The notes: generated by a model not told the origin, from the letters alone. A stretch of 22,143 bases of DNA from an uncultured Alphaproteobacteria bacterium (GCA_938028645.1 CALIMD010000238.1:1-22143); one strand, 5' to 3'; shown: positions 8,251-15,928, counted from the stretch's first letter. Numbers and translations: made by a program.

Positions 8251-8862
8251 TTGGGGTTATTCCTATGTTTAGCGTTTGCTCAACCAAGTTTGGCTGACAG
8301 ACTGTGGGCAACTCCAGCGCAGGTGGAGGGGCCTTATTACCCTATGGTCGAACCGAAAGAAAAAGACTGGAACCTACTAAAAACTGACCAAGGGAATAAT
8401 AAGCTCGCTGATGGTCTCCCGCTTCAATTGGAGGGCACAGTGCTTGACGATAATGGTGTACCCATTGTTGGGGCAACGATAGAGATATGGCAGTCAGATA
8501 ATAATGGTATCTATAAGCATCCGAAAGCTCCACGAACAGACAGATTTGACCAAAGTTTTCAGGGTTTTGGAGCCGTTGAGACGAACTCGAAAGGATATTA
8601 TCGTTTTTTAACGATTATGCCGGCATCAGAACAAAAACGCCCTCCACACATTCACGTGAAAATTTTTCGTAATAACCGCGAAGCATTAACGACCCAGTTG
8701 TATTTAAAGGATCATCCTGAAAATAATCGTGATGGTATAATGTCTCTGATGCTTTACCCTGGCCAACAAAAGCTTTTGATCGATCCTGAGAATGCTATCC
8801 TTGACAATGGGATTAATGGAAGAAAAGCATGGTTTGATTTTATAGTGGCCAAAAATTTTTAA
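8251..8862 (+). CDS. Exported intradiol ring-cleavage dioxygenase-like protein
   Basis: About 203 residues from TTG 8251, resembling the catalytic core of protocatechuate 3,4-dioxygenase and related intradiol enzymes. Landmarks are VEGPYYP (residues 25-31), the beta-sandwich segment GATIEIWQSDNNGIYKHP containing the first Tyr ligand (Y88), GYYRFLTI, and R130 followed by PPHIH with both His ligands (H133, H135). The second (axial) Tyr, normally in a PYPGR-like stretch just before HIH, is absent, with Glu127 at the aligned place. A hydrophobic leader ending in QPSLA suggests export to the periplasm with cleavage near residue 15, but the leader is short from TTG. An ATA at 8230 with a good ribosome site may be the true start. 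It is coupled to the ATPase gene. Related proteins act on catechols, but catalysis here is uncertain. Confidence 0.8.
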   Translation: MGLFLCLAFAQPSLADRLWATPAQVEGPYYPMVEPKEKDWNLLKTDQGNNKLADGLPLQLEGTVLDDNGVPIVGATIEIWQSDNNGIYKHPKAPRTDRFDQSFQGFGAVETNSKGYYRFLTIMPASEQKRPPHIHVKIFRNNREALTTQLYLKDHPENNRDGIMSLMLYPGQQKLLIDPENAILDNGINGRKAWFDFIVAKNF

Positions 8863-9743
8863 CGAGCGTTACTCAGCCATTTCTTTTTATCAAATGCAAC
8901 ATGCCCATCGAAAAAATCGATCCTTCTTTTTATGCTGGTCAGATCTTTGGGATGGTAGTTAATCGAAGGGCTTGTCAATCTAACTACATTTTCTTGGGTG
9001 TTAAGCCATCCATCGGCTGGTTGCAAGGTACTTTGCCGGACCGTTACATCAAAAATGTAGTAATGGTGGGGTATAATTATCGATGGACTCAGGCGTTCTA
9101 TTATTTTTTCAGCATGGGGAAAGCTTATTACATGTTGGGAGTCGTCGATTGGGAGAAGAACAATATCAATATCACTGATTGCCGCCCAGACTTCTTCTGG
9201 AGGGTTATGTCTGTTATCTCCCCAGGCAAGAATTTTCAGCCCACCAGTTTCGATTAAAAGTAGGCAATGATCCCAGGAACGGGGATTATTTGGCGGTGTT
9301 ATATCAATATTATCAAATTCTTTTATGATACGTTTGAAGTCATATACAGCAGCAGATGAGTCTGTGGCATGTTTATCAGCTATCCCCGTGATTTTTAGAT
9401 CGCCGAAGGTATATGTTCCAATGAGTCTATCCAAGAGAACGTGAGCATCCAATAAATGTAATGCGTCATGGTCAAAGTGAGCGTGGCTGGAAATACCTAT
9501 ATCAACCTCTGTCAATGGAAAGTCATCAAAATACCAATCCCATTTTCGACTAGGGTGGTTGCGCCAAGGGTCGATCATCAGGGTGATTCCTGATGGAGAG
9601 GTTACCTTAAAGGCAGAGCTTCCAAAATAATCGATTGTAATAGCTCCTGCTCCACCTTTCATAGAGGTACGCTGTAACTCCATCATTCTATTGTGATTGG
9701 AGGCCATCTTCCAACCAGACAGCCCTGCATCTATATTTCCCAT
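8859..9743 (-). CDS. MBL-fold metallohydrolase (UlaG/RomA-like)
   Basis: A 294-residue metallo-beta-lactamase-fold protein. The zinc motif HAHFDH is at residues 87-92 (H87, H89, D91, H92). Further ligand candidates are GDNRH near 175-179, LPID near 197-200, and PHHYY at 215-219. The N-terminal half resembles the YFGSSAFKVTSPSG... IDPW pattern of UlaG-like lactonases and phosphodiesterases. There is no signal peptide, so it should be cytoplasmic. AGGAG lies 7 bases before ATG 9743, which fixes the start. It follows the permease genes on the same strand after 89 bases and may be the last gene of the transporter operon. Its stop overlaps the convergent dioxygenase stop within TTAA. A lactonase role would fit the nearby SMP-30 proteins, but this is inference. 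Confidence 0.85.
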   Translation of the reverse strand: MGNIDAGLSGWKMASNHNRMMELQRTSMKGGAGAITIDYFGSSAFKVTSPSGITLMIDPWRNHPSRKWDWYFDDFPLTEVDIGISSHAHFDHDALHLLDAHVLLDRLIGTYTFGDLKITGIADKHATDSSAAVYDFKRIIKEFDNIDITPPNNPRSWDHCLLLIETGGLKILAWGDNRHNPPEEVWAAISDIDIVLLPIDDSQHVISFPHAEKIIERLSPSIIIPHHYYIFDVTVRQSTLQPADGWLNTQENVVRLTSPSINYHPKDLTSIKRRIDFFDGHVAFDKKKWLSNAR

Positions 9744-9761
9744 AATGGGGCTCCTACCAGA

Positions 9762-9784
9762 AACCAGAGCATATAGCTCAGGTT
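9762..9784 (-). other. Intergenic hairpin upstream of the MBL gene
   Basis: AACCaGAGC, loop ATATA, GCTCaGGTT: a 9-position stem with one A/A mismatch between the last permease and the MBL gene. It sits just 5' of the MBL ribosome site on the transcript. There is no U-run, so it is not a typical intrinsic terminator. It could be an RNA-processing or stability element. Confidence 0.35.
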
Positions 9785-9832
9785 CTAGAAGTAAATATTC
9801 AGATTATATTTCTGGATGCACCAGTTTGATCA

Positions 9833-10750
9833 TTAGACTTGAGACCTAAGCTTAGGATCCAGAACATCGCGGACAGCATCGCCAAATAAATTGAAACCAA
9901 ACACGGCGAGAGTGATAGCTACGCCCGGCCAAATTGGAACCCATGGTGCACTTTCGGCATATTCTTCGGCTCCTCCTTGAAGCATTAAACCCCAAGCTGC
10001 TGTTGGTTCCTGGACGCCCATACCTAAGTAAGAAAGGGAGGCTTCTGTAAGAATCGCCTGACCTACAAACGCTGTCAGCATAATCAAGAACGGCGCCATC
10101 ACGTTGGGAACCATGTGACGCATGATTATTCTAACATGGCTGTATCCAACAGACCTGGCAGCGTCGATATAAGGGAGTTCCTTTAGAGCCAACGCACTAG
10201 ACCTGACAACGCGGGCACAATTTGGAATAAATGGGATTGTGATGGCGATAATTACCATTTCGACACCGGTTCCAAAAATAGAAACTATGGCTAGCGCCAT
10301 AATAATTAGAGGGAAGGCCATAAAGACATCACACACTCGTTGAAGTACAAGGTCAACAGTGCCTCCAAAATATGCGCTCGCTACGCCTAGAACCAGTCCA
10401 AGAAAAGCTCCAAAAAAAGACGCTGTGAAGCCAACTAAAAGTGCTGTTCTAGCCCCGTAAATCATCCGCGATAGTTGATCTCTTCCAAAAGAGTCTGTGC
10501 CAAAGTAAAATACTTTCCCTGTCTCTTCATGGACTGTTCCTGGAGGAGAAAGCATATATTCGAAGTTTTCCATTTCTGGGTCAAATGGCGCAATTTGCTC
10601 TGCAAACAAACCTGCAAAACCCATTATTAATATCACCAATGCGCCTGCAGACCCCAGCGGTTGTCTGCGAAGCATCCGAAGTATAGTGTCCCAAATGGTT
10701 TTTTGTTTTGGGAGAACAAATTCTTCGTTAGGAAGTTCAGAAGTTGCCAT
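9833..10750 (-). CDS. ABC transporter permease, DppC type
   Basis: A 305-residue inner-membrane permease of the dipeptide/oligopeptide/nickel class. It has a cytoplasmic N-terminus with RMLRRQPLGSAGA, a first membrane span near residues 35-52, a periplasmic loop containing FYFGTDSFGRDQLSR (a DppC hallmark), and further spans from about residue 95. The cytoplasmic EAA-type loop LPYIDAARSVGYSHVRIIMRH near 190-212 contacts the ATPase. The C-terminus, GDAVRDVLDPKLR, is the usual DppC ending. It pairs with the DppB-type permease 12 bases upstream in the same transcript. Nothing looks truncated. Confidence 0.94.
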   Translation of the reverse strand: MATSELPNEEFVLPKQKTIWDTILRMLRRQPLGSAGALVILIMGFAGLFAEQIAPFDPEMENFEYMLSPPGTVHEETGKVFYFGTDSFGRDQLSRMIYGARTALLVGFTASFFGAFLGLVLGVASAYFGGTVDLVLQRVCDVFMAFPLIIMALAIVSIFGTGVEMVIIAITIPFIPNCARVVRSSALALKELPYIDAARSVGYSHVRIIMRHMVPNVMAPFLIMLTAFVGQAILTEASLSYLGMGVQEPTAAWGLMLQGGAEEYAESAPWVPIWPGVAITLAVFGFNLFGDAVRDVLDPKLRSQV

Positions 10751-10762
10751 GTCGTTTACCCG

Positions 10763-11734
10763 TTAAGAATATCGAATGCGGGGGTCAAGCCACGCATACA
10801 TTAAGTCGACCAGAAAATTAATCACTACGTATATAAACACTACAAGCATAACTAAGGATTGAGTCAGCGTGTAGTCTGCTTGGGTTACAGATTCAACAAA
10901 TAGTTTCCCAACGCCATTGAGGTTGAACACCTGCTCGGTGACAACTAAACCACCCATTAGAAAAGCAAACTCGATGCCGATCACCGTTACTACAGGCAAC
11001 ATTGCATTCTTTAAAGCATGCTTATTGACGATCACTCTCTCAATTAACCCCTTCGCCCTTGCTGTTCGAACATAATCTTCCCTGAGTACATCCAGCATTG
11101 CCGATCGTGTCATACGGGTTGCGACGGACGAGTATCTATATCCTGTCGCCAATGCTGGCCAAATAAGCTGCGAGAGATTGTGCGCGGGATCTACCCATAT
11201 GGGTTTATAGAATATAGGTGGCATCCAGGGTACCCCTGTCCATGCTTGGGTTGCTATTAACAGCCCTAAAATTATTACGATTCCAAGCCAAAAAGATGGC
11301 ATAGCGATGCCGGCAATACTAATTGCCCGAACAAAATAATCTATTAATGTATTTTGTTTTGCAGCAGAGATGACACCAAGAGGAACAGCTATAAGAACGG
11401 ACACTAAGGTCGCCATAATCGCTATTTGCAGTGATAATGGAAAACGAATAGCTATCTCATGTGTAACGTCTTGCTGAGTCCACATTGATTTTCCGAGATC
11501 AAAAGTTACAAATCCTGATATGTAATCATAAAATTGTTTGATTTTTGGGTCGTTTAAACGCAACAATTCTTGGCATTGTGCGATCTGCTCAGGATCAGCA
11601 TACCCACCTTCACCGCCAAATTTGAGCATACAAACATCACCGGGGATTAATCTCAGCAATAAAAACACTACAACCGCGGCTCCAAAAAGCGTTGGGAATA
11701 ACATAAGCATGCGTTTAATTATATAAGTATACAT
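10763..11734 (-). CDS. ABC transporter permease, DppB type
   Basis: A 323-residue inner-membrane permease, matching the family length of 310-340. It opens with MYTYIIKRMLMLFPTLFGAAVVVFLLLRLIPGD, the standard DppB first span and periplasmic start. The EAA loop LREDYVRTARAKGL lies near residues 215-230. The C-terminus, DLMYAWLDPRIRY, is a DppB signature. AAGG about 8 bases before ATG 11734 can serve as ribosome site. It is the first permease gene after the solute-binding protein and is separated from it by 85 bases holding a strong hairpin, so it is probably translated less than the binding protein. It is predicted to form a heterodimeric channel with the DppC-type protein. Confidence 0.94.
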   Translation of the reverse strand: MYTYIIKRMLMLFPTLFGAAVVVFLLLRLIPGDVCMLKFGGEGGYADPEQIAQCQELLRLNDPKIKQFYDYISGFVTFDLGKSMWTQQDVTHEIAIRFPLSLQIAIMATLVSVLIAVPLGVISAAKQNTLIDYFVRAISIAGIAMPSFWLGIVIILGLLIATQAWTGVPWMPPIFYKPIWVDPAHNLSQLIWPALATGYRYSSVATRMTRSAMLDVLREDYVRTARAKGLIERVIVNKHALKNAMLPVVTVIGIEFAFLMGGLVVTEQVFNLNGVGKLFVESVTQADYTLTQSLVMLVVFIYVVINFLVDLMYAWLDPRIRYS

Positions 11735-11770
11735 CTAGCGGCCTTGAAATTAAAAATTGTTAGAAAGGAA

Positions 11771-11800
11771 AGACCACTTCAAGCATACTCGAAGTGGTCT
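11771..11800 (-). terminator. Hairpin between binding protein and permeases (attenuator or partial terminator)
   Basis: AGACCACTTC and GAAGTGGTCT form a perfect 10-bp stem around a 10-base loop. On the - strand transcript it follows the binding-protein stop at 11820 and is trailed by TTTCCTTTCT, a broken U-run. On the + strand it is followed by CATTTTTCC. Such hairpins between binding-protein and permease genes are known to stabilise the upstream mRNA or thin downstream transcription. That is the likely role here, not full termination. Confidence 0.65.
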
Positions 11801-11819
11801 CATTTTTCCTATTCAGGGT

Positions 11820-13457
11820 TTAATTTACACCCTGACTTTTCTTCTCTGCTGCATCAATCCAGATATTATCAAGCGACTGATTTAGATAGTGGCTTGGTGC
11901 AATCTTCCAACCTTTCACATAAGATCGGTGTGGATTAATTTTGTACCACCACAAAGTTACAAGCTGCGATGATAAATCGTTCAGAACTCGCTTCTCGTAT
12001 GCACGCAATAGTGGAGTTTGCTCTTCAGGAGTACCAGCTTTAAGAAGCTCGTCATACAGTGACTCCAGTTTTGCATCCTCAAAATTTGCGTAGTTATTGC
12101 CTGCAGATGGGAGAAACTTCGATACGTCCGCAATTGGATTCACGATCGACTGACAGTTGAAGTCAACGGAAACGTCAAAATCGCCCTTTTTACGGAGAGA
12201 GGCATAGAATGGGGTAGTAGGTTTGACAACTTGATCAACCTTCATACCCGCTTTTTTCCATTGCCCTAACAACCAAGTACCAACAATCTTGTACGGCTGG
12301 TCAACACCTCTGTTTAGGAACGTAAACTTAAGTCCCTCCTGCCCTGCTTCTTTGAGAAGCTTTTTAGCTTGGGCTCTTGAGGCCGCAACGTCATCTGAAT
12401 AACCAGCAATGTTAGCTTTTAGCTCAGACATTGGTGTTGCCATAGGATGCTGAGGGAAAACAATACCGCCTGGTGTTTTCACAATAGCGATATTTGAGAG
12501 GTATTTAGAACCTGACTTACGATCGACCGCTAAAGTCAATGCTCTTCGAACTTTCGGATCGTCGAAAGGTTTTACTTCGTGGTTAGGTGAGGCTAATAAT
12601 ACACAGTTCCAATCGCTTTCTTGGACCGTAATTTTATCGCCTAGTGCTTTAACAAGATCGTCTCTTGCTTTTGGTGGAAAACCGCGAAATTCGATATCAG
12701 CACGACCACCACGAATAGCTTGAAGTCGAACCGACATTTTTGGTGCAGCAAGGGCTGTATAGCTGTCCAAGTATGGACGGCCTTTGTGGTGATAGTTTGG
12801 GTTCTTTTTCCCTTTTACATGGCTACCCTGAACATGTTCAACAAAGCTGAATGCGCCTGTACCATTGATATTTTTTTGATGCCATGTGTATCCGTGTGTG
12901 TCCAAGTCTTTTTTGGAGTAAATGAAATTAAACGGCATTGCTACGGCAGGGATAAAAGTACCGCTTGGATGCTTTAGCTTGAAAACAAGTGTTTCGGCAT
13001 CTGGTGTAGTAATTGATTCCACCATCTTAAAGTAAGCTTTTCTATTCGATGCTATGCCCTTAGGGGGATTAACAACTTTGTCAAAACTCGCTTTGACATC
13101 CGCTGATGTCAGCGGTGTTCCATCATGGAATTTTACACCAGTGCGAATTTTAAAGGTGAACTTTGTCCCGCCTTCAGTTCCTTCAGGGACTGAACCAACA
13201 CAGATATCACAAACGAAGTCAGTTGGTGATGCTGGATTGTCAGGATTTTCTCTAATCAACAGGCTGTAAAACGGACGAATTGGATGGATCATGCCAAATG
13301 TTGATTCGATATGACCATCATATGATGGAATTTTTGAACCAACCACAATATTTAAATTTCCACCGTATTCTGGTGCGGCAGCTTTTGCTGAGATGGCGCC
13401 AAACGTAAACGTTGCCCCCAATACAGCGACCGCTAGCTTTGGTGCGATACGCTTCAT
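11820..13457 (-). CDS. ABC transporter solute-binding protein, family 5 (DppA/OppA type)
   Basis: A 545-residue periplasmic binding protein. Residues 1-26 are a Sec signal peptide: MKR, hydrophobic LAVAVLGATFTFGA, then cleavage after AKA. There is no lipobox Cys. The mature part has family-5 landmarks such as FKIRTGVKFHDGTPLTSADVKASFDKV, NGTGAFSFVEH and DPKVRRALTLAVDR. Family-5 proteins bind peptides, but also opines, glutathione, nickel, sugars and plant-derived acids, so the ligand is open. AAGGAGAG about 6 bases before ATG makes the start firm. It is the promoter-proximal gene of the - strand operon SBP-DppB-DppC-(MBL). A leader hairpin lies at 13485-13501. Confidence 0.94.
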   Translation of the reverse strand: MKRIAPKLAVAVLGATFTFGAISAKAAAPEYGGNLNIVVGSKIPSYDGHIESTFGMIHPIRPFYSLLIRENPDNPASPTDFVCDICVGSVPEGTEGGTKFTFKIRTGVKFHDGTPLTSADVKASFDKVVNPPKGIASNRKAYFKMVESITTPDAETLVFKLKHPSGTFIPAVAMPFNFIYSKKDLDTHGYTWHQKNINGTGAFSFVEHVQGSHVKGKKNPNYHHKGRPYLDSYTALAAPKMSVRLQAIRGGRADIEFRGFPPKARDDLVKALGDKITVQESDWNCVLLASPNHEVKPFDDPKVRRALTLAVDRKSGSKYLSNIAIVKTPGGIVFPQHPMATPMSELKANIAGYSDDVAASRAQAKKLLKEAGQEGLKFTFLNRGVDQPYKIVGTWLLGQWKKAGMKVDQVVKPTTPFYASLRKKGDFDVSVDFNCQSIVNPIADVSKFLPSAGNNYANFEDAKLESLYDELLKAGTPEEQTPLLRAYEKRVLNDLSSQLVTLWWYKINPHRSYVKGWKIAPSHYLNQSLDNIWIDAAEKKSQGVN

Positions 13458-13484
13458 TTATTCTCTCCTTCCCAGAGATGAGAC

Positions 13485-13501
13485 GGGATTACCTCAATCC
13501 C
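13485..13501 (-). promoter_or_regulatory. Leader hairpin upstream of the binding-protein ribosome site
   Basis: GGGATT, loop ACCTC, AATCCC (+ strand): a perfect 6-bp stem with a 5-base loop. It lies about 15-20 bases 5' of the AAGGAG site in the binding-protein mRNA leader. It may stabilise the mRNA end or regulate it. It is short, so chance is possible. Confidence 0.35.
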
Positions 13502-13569
13502 TATAAAACTAAAACCATGAGATTAACCAGCGCTTTCATATTGAAAGGGACGACTAATAAGCGAAAAAA

Positions 13570-13604
13570 ATCAAAACTTATGTAAAGAAAATTTTTGTTT
13601 TGAT
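13570..13604. promoter_or_regulatory. 8-bp inverted repeat, candidate operator
   Basis: ATCAAAAC (13570-13577) and GTTTTGAT (13597-13604) are perfect complements with a 19-base AT-rich spacer, about 115 bases upstream of the binding-protein start. They could be half-sites for a regulator. Confidence 0.3.
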
Positions 13605-13644
13605 CTAAACTCCCTGTGAGTGTCGATTCAGAGCACATTTCTCG

Positions 13645-13814
13645 ACCCTGTTACGACACACCTCATAGAAGCGTAACCTATTTATTTCTGGGCCTTTGGT
13701 CAAGCTAACAATCCAAAAAAATAGGGTGCTTTCATCATTCGACCAAACTATCTTATAATTAAGTTCTCTGATGGCGGATATAGTCATGTAAACGTTATAT
13801 TAATACCCTGTTAC
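13645..13814 (+). repeat. Two direct copies of ACCCTGTTAC
   Basis: Identical 10-mers at 13645-13654 and 13805-13814, 160 bp apart start to start, in the region between divergent genes. The second copy lies about 25 bases before the HAD-like ATG. They could be a spaced pair of regulator sites; only two copies were seen. Confidence 0.3.
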
Positions 13815-13840
13815 CAAGCTTATATAAAGGAAGAAATAAA

Positions 13841-14554
13841 ATGGCTGATGATGGCATAAAAGCACTTGTGTTTGATGTTTTTGGAACAGTTGTGGACTGG
13901 CGGACTAGCATTGCACGTGAAGCTGAAGCATGTCTGTCGCCAAAAGGCTATAAACTTGATTGGTTATCATTCGCCGATAAGTGGAGAGGAAAGTATCAGC
14001 CAGCAATGGAAAAAGTTCGAAGCGGTGGTAGAGGTTTTGTTCGTCTTGATATTCTGCATATGGAAAATTTGAAGGAGGTTCTTCAGGATTTTGCTATTGA
14101 GGAGATGACTGAGGCTGAGTTGGATTTTCTTAACAAAGCATGGCACAGGCTTGATCCTTGGTCCGACTCTGTACCCGGCCTGCTACGATTGAAAAAAAAA
14201 TTTATAATAGGAACAATGTCAAACGGCAACGTAGCTTTAATGGTAAATATGGCGAAAAACGGCAAGCTACCCTGGGACGTTATACTGGGAGCGGAGCCAG
14301 CGCAAACATATAAGCCTGAAGCCAAAACCTACTTAACTGGGGTGGATTGGCTGAATTTACAACCGTCGGAAGTTTTAATGTGTGCAGCCCATAACTCTGA
14401 TTTATTAGCTGCTGGAGCTGAAGGTCTAAAAACAGCATTTATTGCCCGCCCGACAGAACATGGCCCGAATCAGCAACATGATTTTGAAGCGGAGCATAAT
14501 TTCGATTATATAACAGAAAATATGCTGGACCTTGCAGATAAATTGGGTTGTTAG
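13841..14554 (+). CDS. HAD-superfamily protein, haloacid dehalogenase type II-like
   Basis: A 237-residue cytoplasmic hydrolase matching the type II haloacid dehalogenase length. The nucleophile Asp12 is in FDVFGTVVDWR, motif II is TMSNGN (S127, N128), motif III is K158 in TYKPE with Y164 after it, and motif IV is CAAHNSDL with D187. Characterised L-2-haloacid dehalogenases have Ser and Asn in motif IV, where this protein has Ala and His, so the substrate may differ from haloacids. AAGGAAG about 8 bases before ATG supports the start. The MmgE/PrpD gene begins 10 bases after its stop, so they are probably one operon. It could remove halide from a 2-haloacid or act on a phosphate ester; the former is only a family label. 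Confidence 0.85.
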   Translation: MADDGIKALVFDVFGTVVDWRTSIAREAEACLSPKGYKLDWLSFADKWRGKYQPAMEKVRSGGRGFVRLDILHMENLKEVLQDFAIEEMTEAELDFLNKAWHRLDPWSDSVPGLLRLKKKFIIGTMSNGNVALMVNMAKNGKLPWDVILGAEPAQTYKPEAKTYLTGVDWLNLQPSEVLMCAAHNSDLLAAGAEGLKTAFIARPTEHGPNQQHDFEAEHNFDYITENMLDLADKLGC

Positions 14555-14564
14555 GGTTTATTAT

Positions 14565-15923
14565 ATGAGTGTAGTCGGAAAATATGCAGAATTTGCGGTG
14601 TCTTGTAGGACCAAAGATCATTCGGAAGATGTATTCCATCATGCTAAAAGAGCATTGATTGACTGGTTTGCATGCACTTTGCCTGGCGGGTTGGAGGAAC
14701 CTGCTGTGCTGATGACAAAAGCATTAGATGAAGATATTGGTCGCGGAAAATCAACCCTATTGCCCCAAGGCGATCGAGCGACAACCAGAACTGCAGCACT
14801 GATAAACGGAACCGCTTCTCATATCATTGAATTCGATGACATATACCGTGACGGTTTATTTCATCCTGGAGCTCCCATTATTTCGGCTGCATTGGCTGTA
14901 GCCGAGATGACGAATTCCAGCGGGGTTGACCTACTGCGGAGCGTGATTGCTGGGTATGAAGTGGCCAACTCTATAGCAGAGGCAGTTAATCCACGTCATT
15001 ACGAATGGTGGCACACTACCGCAACGGTTGGTTTCTTTGGTGCATCAGCGTCCGCTGCTGTTCTTCTGGGTTTAGACTCTGAAAAAACCGGCCATGCATT
15101 GGCTACAGCTGGGACAATGGCTGCGGGGCTTCAACAAGCTTTTAGGGCTGACGCCATGAGTAAACCTATTCATTCAGGTCGTGCGGCAGAGGGCGGGGTT
15201 TTATCTGCGCTTCTGGCAAAAAATAGGGTCACAGGCGCCTTCGATATTCTGGAAGGGGAGCGTGGCTTTGGGAATGCCATGAGTGCAAACGTAGATTGGA
15301 CAAAATCGGTTGATATGTTGGAGAATAATTATTCTATTACAAAGATCACGCAGAAAAACCACGCGGCGTGTGGTCATGTGCACGCCATCATTGATGCACT
15401 CAACCACATCAGAAACACCAATGAAATCAACCCTACTAAGATTAAAAAAATAAAGATTGGCTCCTACCAGAAAACCTACGAAATTTGCCATAATCCAAAT
15501 CCCAAAACTCCCTATGAGGCAAAATTTAGTGCTGAATATTGCGCCGCGATGGCGATTATTAAAGGCAGGGCACTGAGATCAGAAGATTTTTTGAAAGAAA
15601 ATCTGCAGGCTTCTTCGGTAAAGAATTTAATGAATATCGTAGATTTGAAGGTAGATGAGGGATGCCAAAATGCTTTCCCAAAAGTGAGATCGGCAAAAAT
15701 TGAAGTGGTAACACTAGATGACGAAGTCTTTGCTCATTTTGCTCCAACAAGAAAAGGTGACCCCGATAACCCCCTTTCCGACTCAGAGCTCTCGGCAAAG
15801 TATACTGATCTGGTCGAACCAGTAGCGGGAAAACCTGCGGGCCAAGCGCTGCTCTCAGCACTTTGGTCTGCAGAAAAAGTGAAGTCGATTAAAGATTTGG
15901 ATTTAGAAAATTTAAGTCGATAA
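14565..15923 (+). CDS. MmgE/PrpD family protein
   Basis: About 452 residues with the full two-part MmgE/PrpD fold. Segments HIIEFDDIYRDGLFHPG (D91, D92, H100), HYEWWHTTATVG (H150), SKPIHSGRAAEGG (K200) and NHAACGHVHAIIDAL place the active-site residues known from cis-aconitate decarboxylase and 2-methylcitrate dehydratase. The family includes dehydratases, decarboxylases and epimerases acting on di- and tricarboxylates; which reaction is done here cannot be told. I chose ATG 14565, because the longer TTG start at 14532 would run into the HAD-like gene. AGGGT near 14553-14558 is the ribosome site. The neighbouring CoA-transferase and HMG-lyase-like genes would fit a branched dicarboxylate route. 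Confidence 0.9.
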   Translation: MSVVGKYAEFAVSCRTKDHSEDVFHHAKRALIDWFACTLPGGLEEPAVLMTKALDEDIGRGKSTLLPQGDRATTRTAALINGTASHIIEFDDIYRDGLFHPGAPIISAALAVAEMTNSSGVDLLRSVIAGYEVANSIAEAVNPRHYEWWHTTATVGFFGASASAAVLLGLDSEKTGHALATAGTMAAGLQQAFRADAMSKPIHSGRAAEGGVLSALLAKNRVTGAFDILEGERGFGNAMSANVDWTKSVDMLENNYSITKITQKNHAACGHVHAIIDALNHIRNTNEINPTKIKKIKIGSYQKTYEICHNPNPKTPYEAKFSAEYCAAMAIIKGRALRSEDFLKENLQASSVKNLMNIVDLKVDEGCQNAFPKVRSAKIEVVTLDDEVFAHFAPTRKGDPDNPLSDSELSAKYTDLVEPVAGKPAGQALLSALWSAEKVKSIKDLDLENLSR

Positions 15924-15928
15924 GTTCT

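Larger units (their letters stand above)
13458..13840. other. 383-bp divergent intergenic region
   Basis: It separates the binding-protein gene (-) from the HAD-like gene (+) and must hold at least two promoters. I see no convincing coding sequence. It contains a leader hairpin (13485-13501), an 8-bp inverted repeat (13570-13604) and two copies of ACCCTGTTAC (13645 and 13805). No promoter matched well enough to both -35 and -10 consensus to be called. Confidence 0.7.

Noticed and set aside
8901..9257. 118-codon open frame on the + strand inside the MBL gene
   Set aside because: It lies antisense to a gene with clear metal-binding motifs and a ribosome site, and has no recognisable domain of its own.
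13620..13659. GTGTCG...CGACAC inverted repeat
   Set aside because: Six-base arms separated by 28 bases; not convincing as an operator or hairpin.
13605..13787. 60-codon open frame on the - strand in the long intergenic region
   Set aside because: No ribosome site, no recognisable domain, and it covers the repeats and promoter region; it is likely a chance frame.
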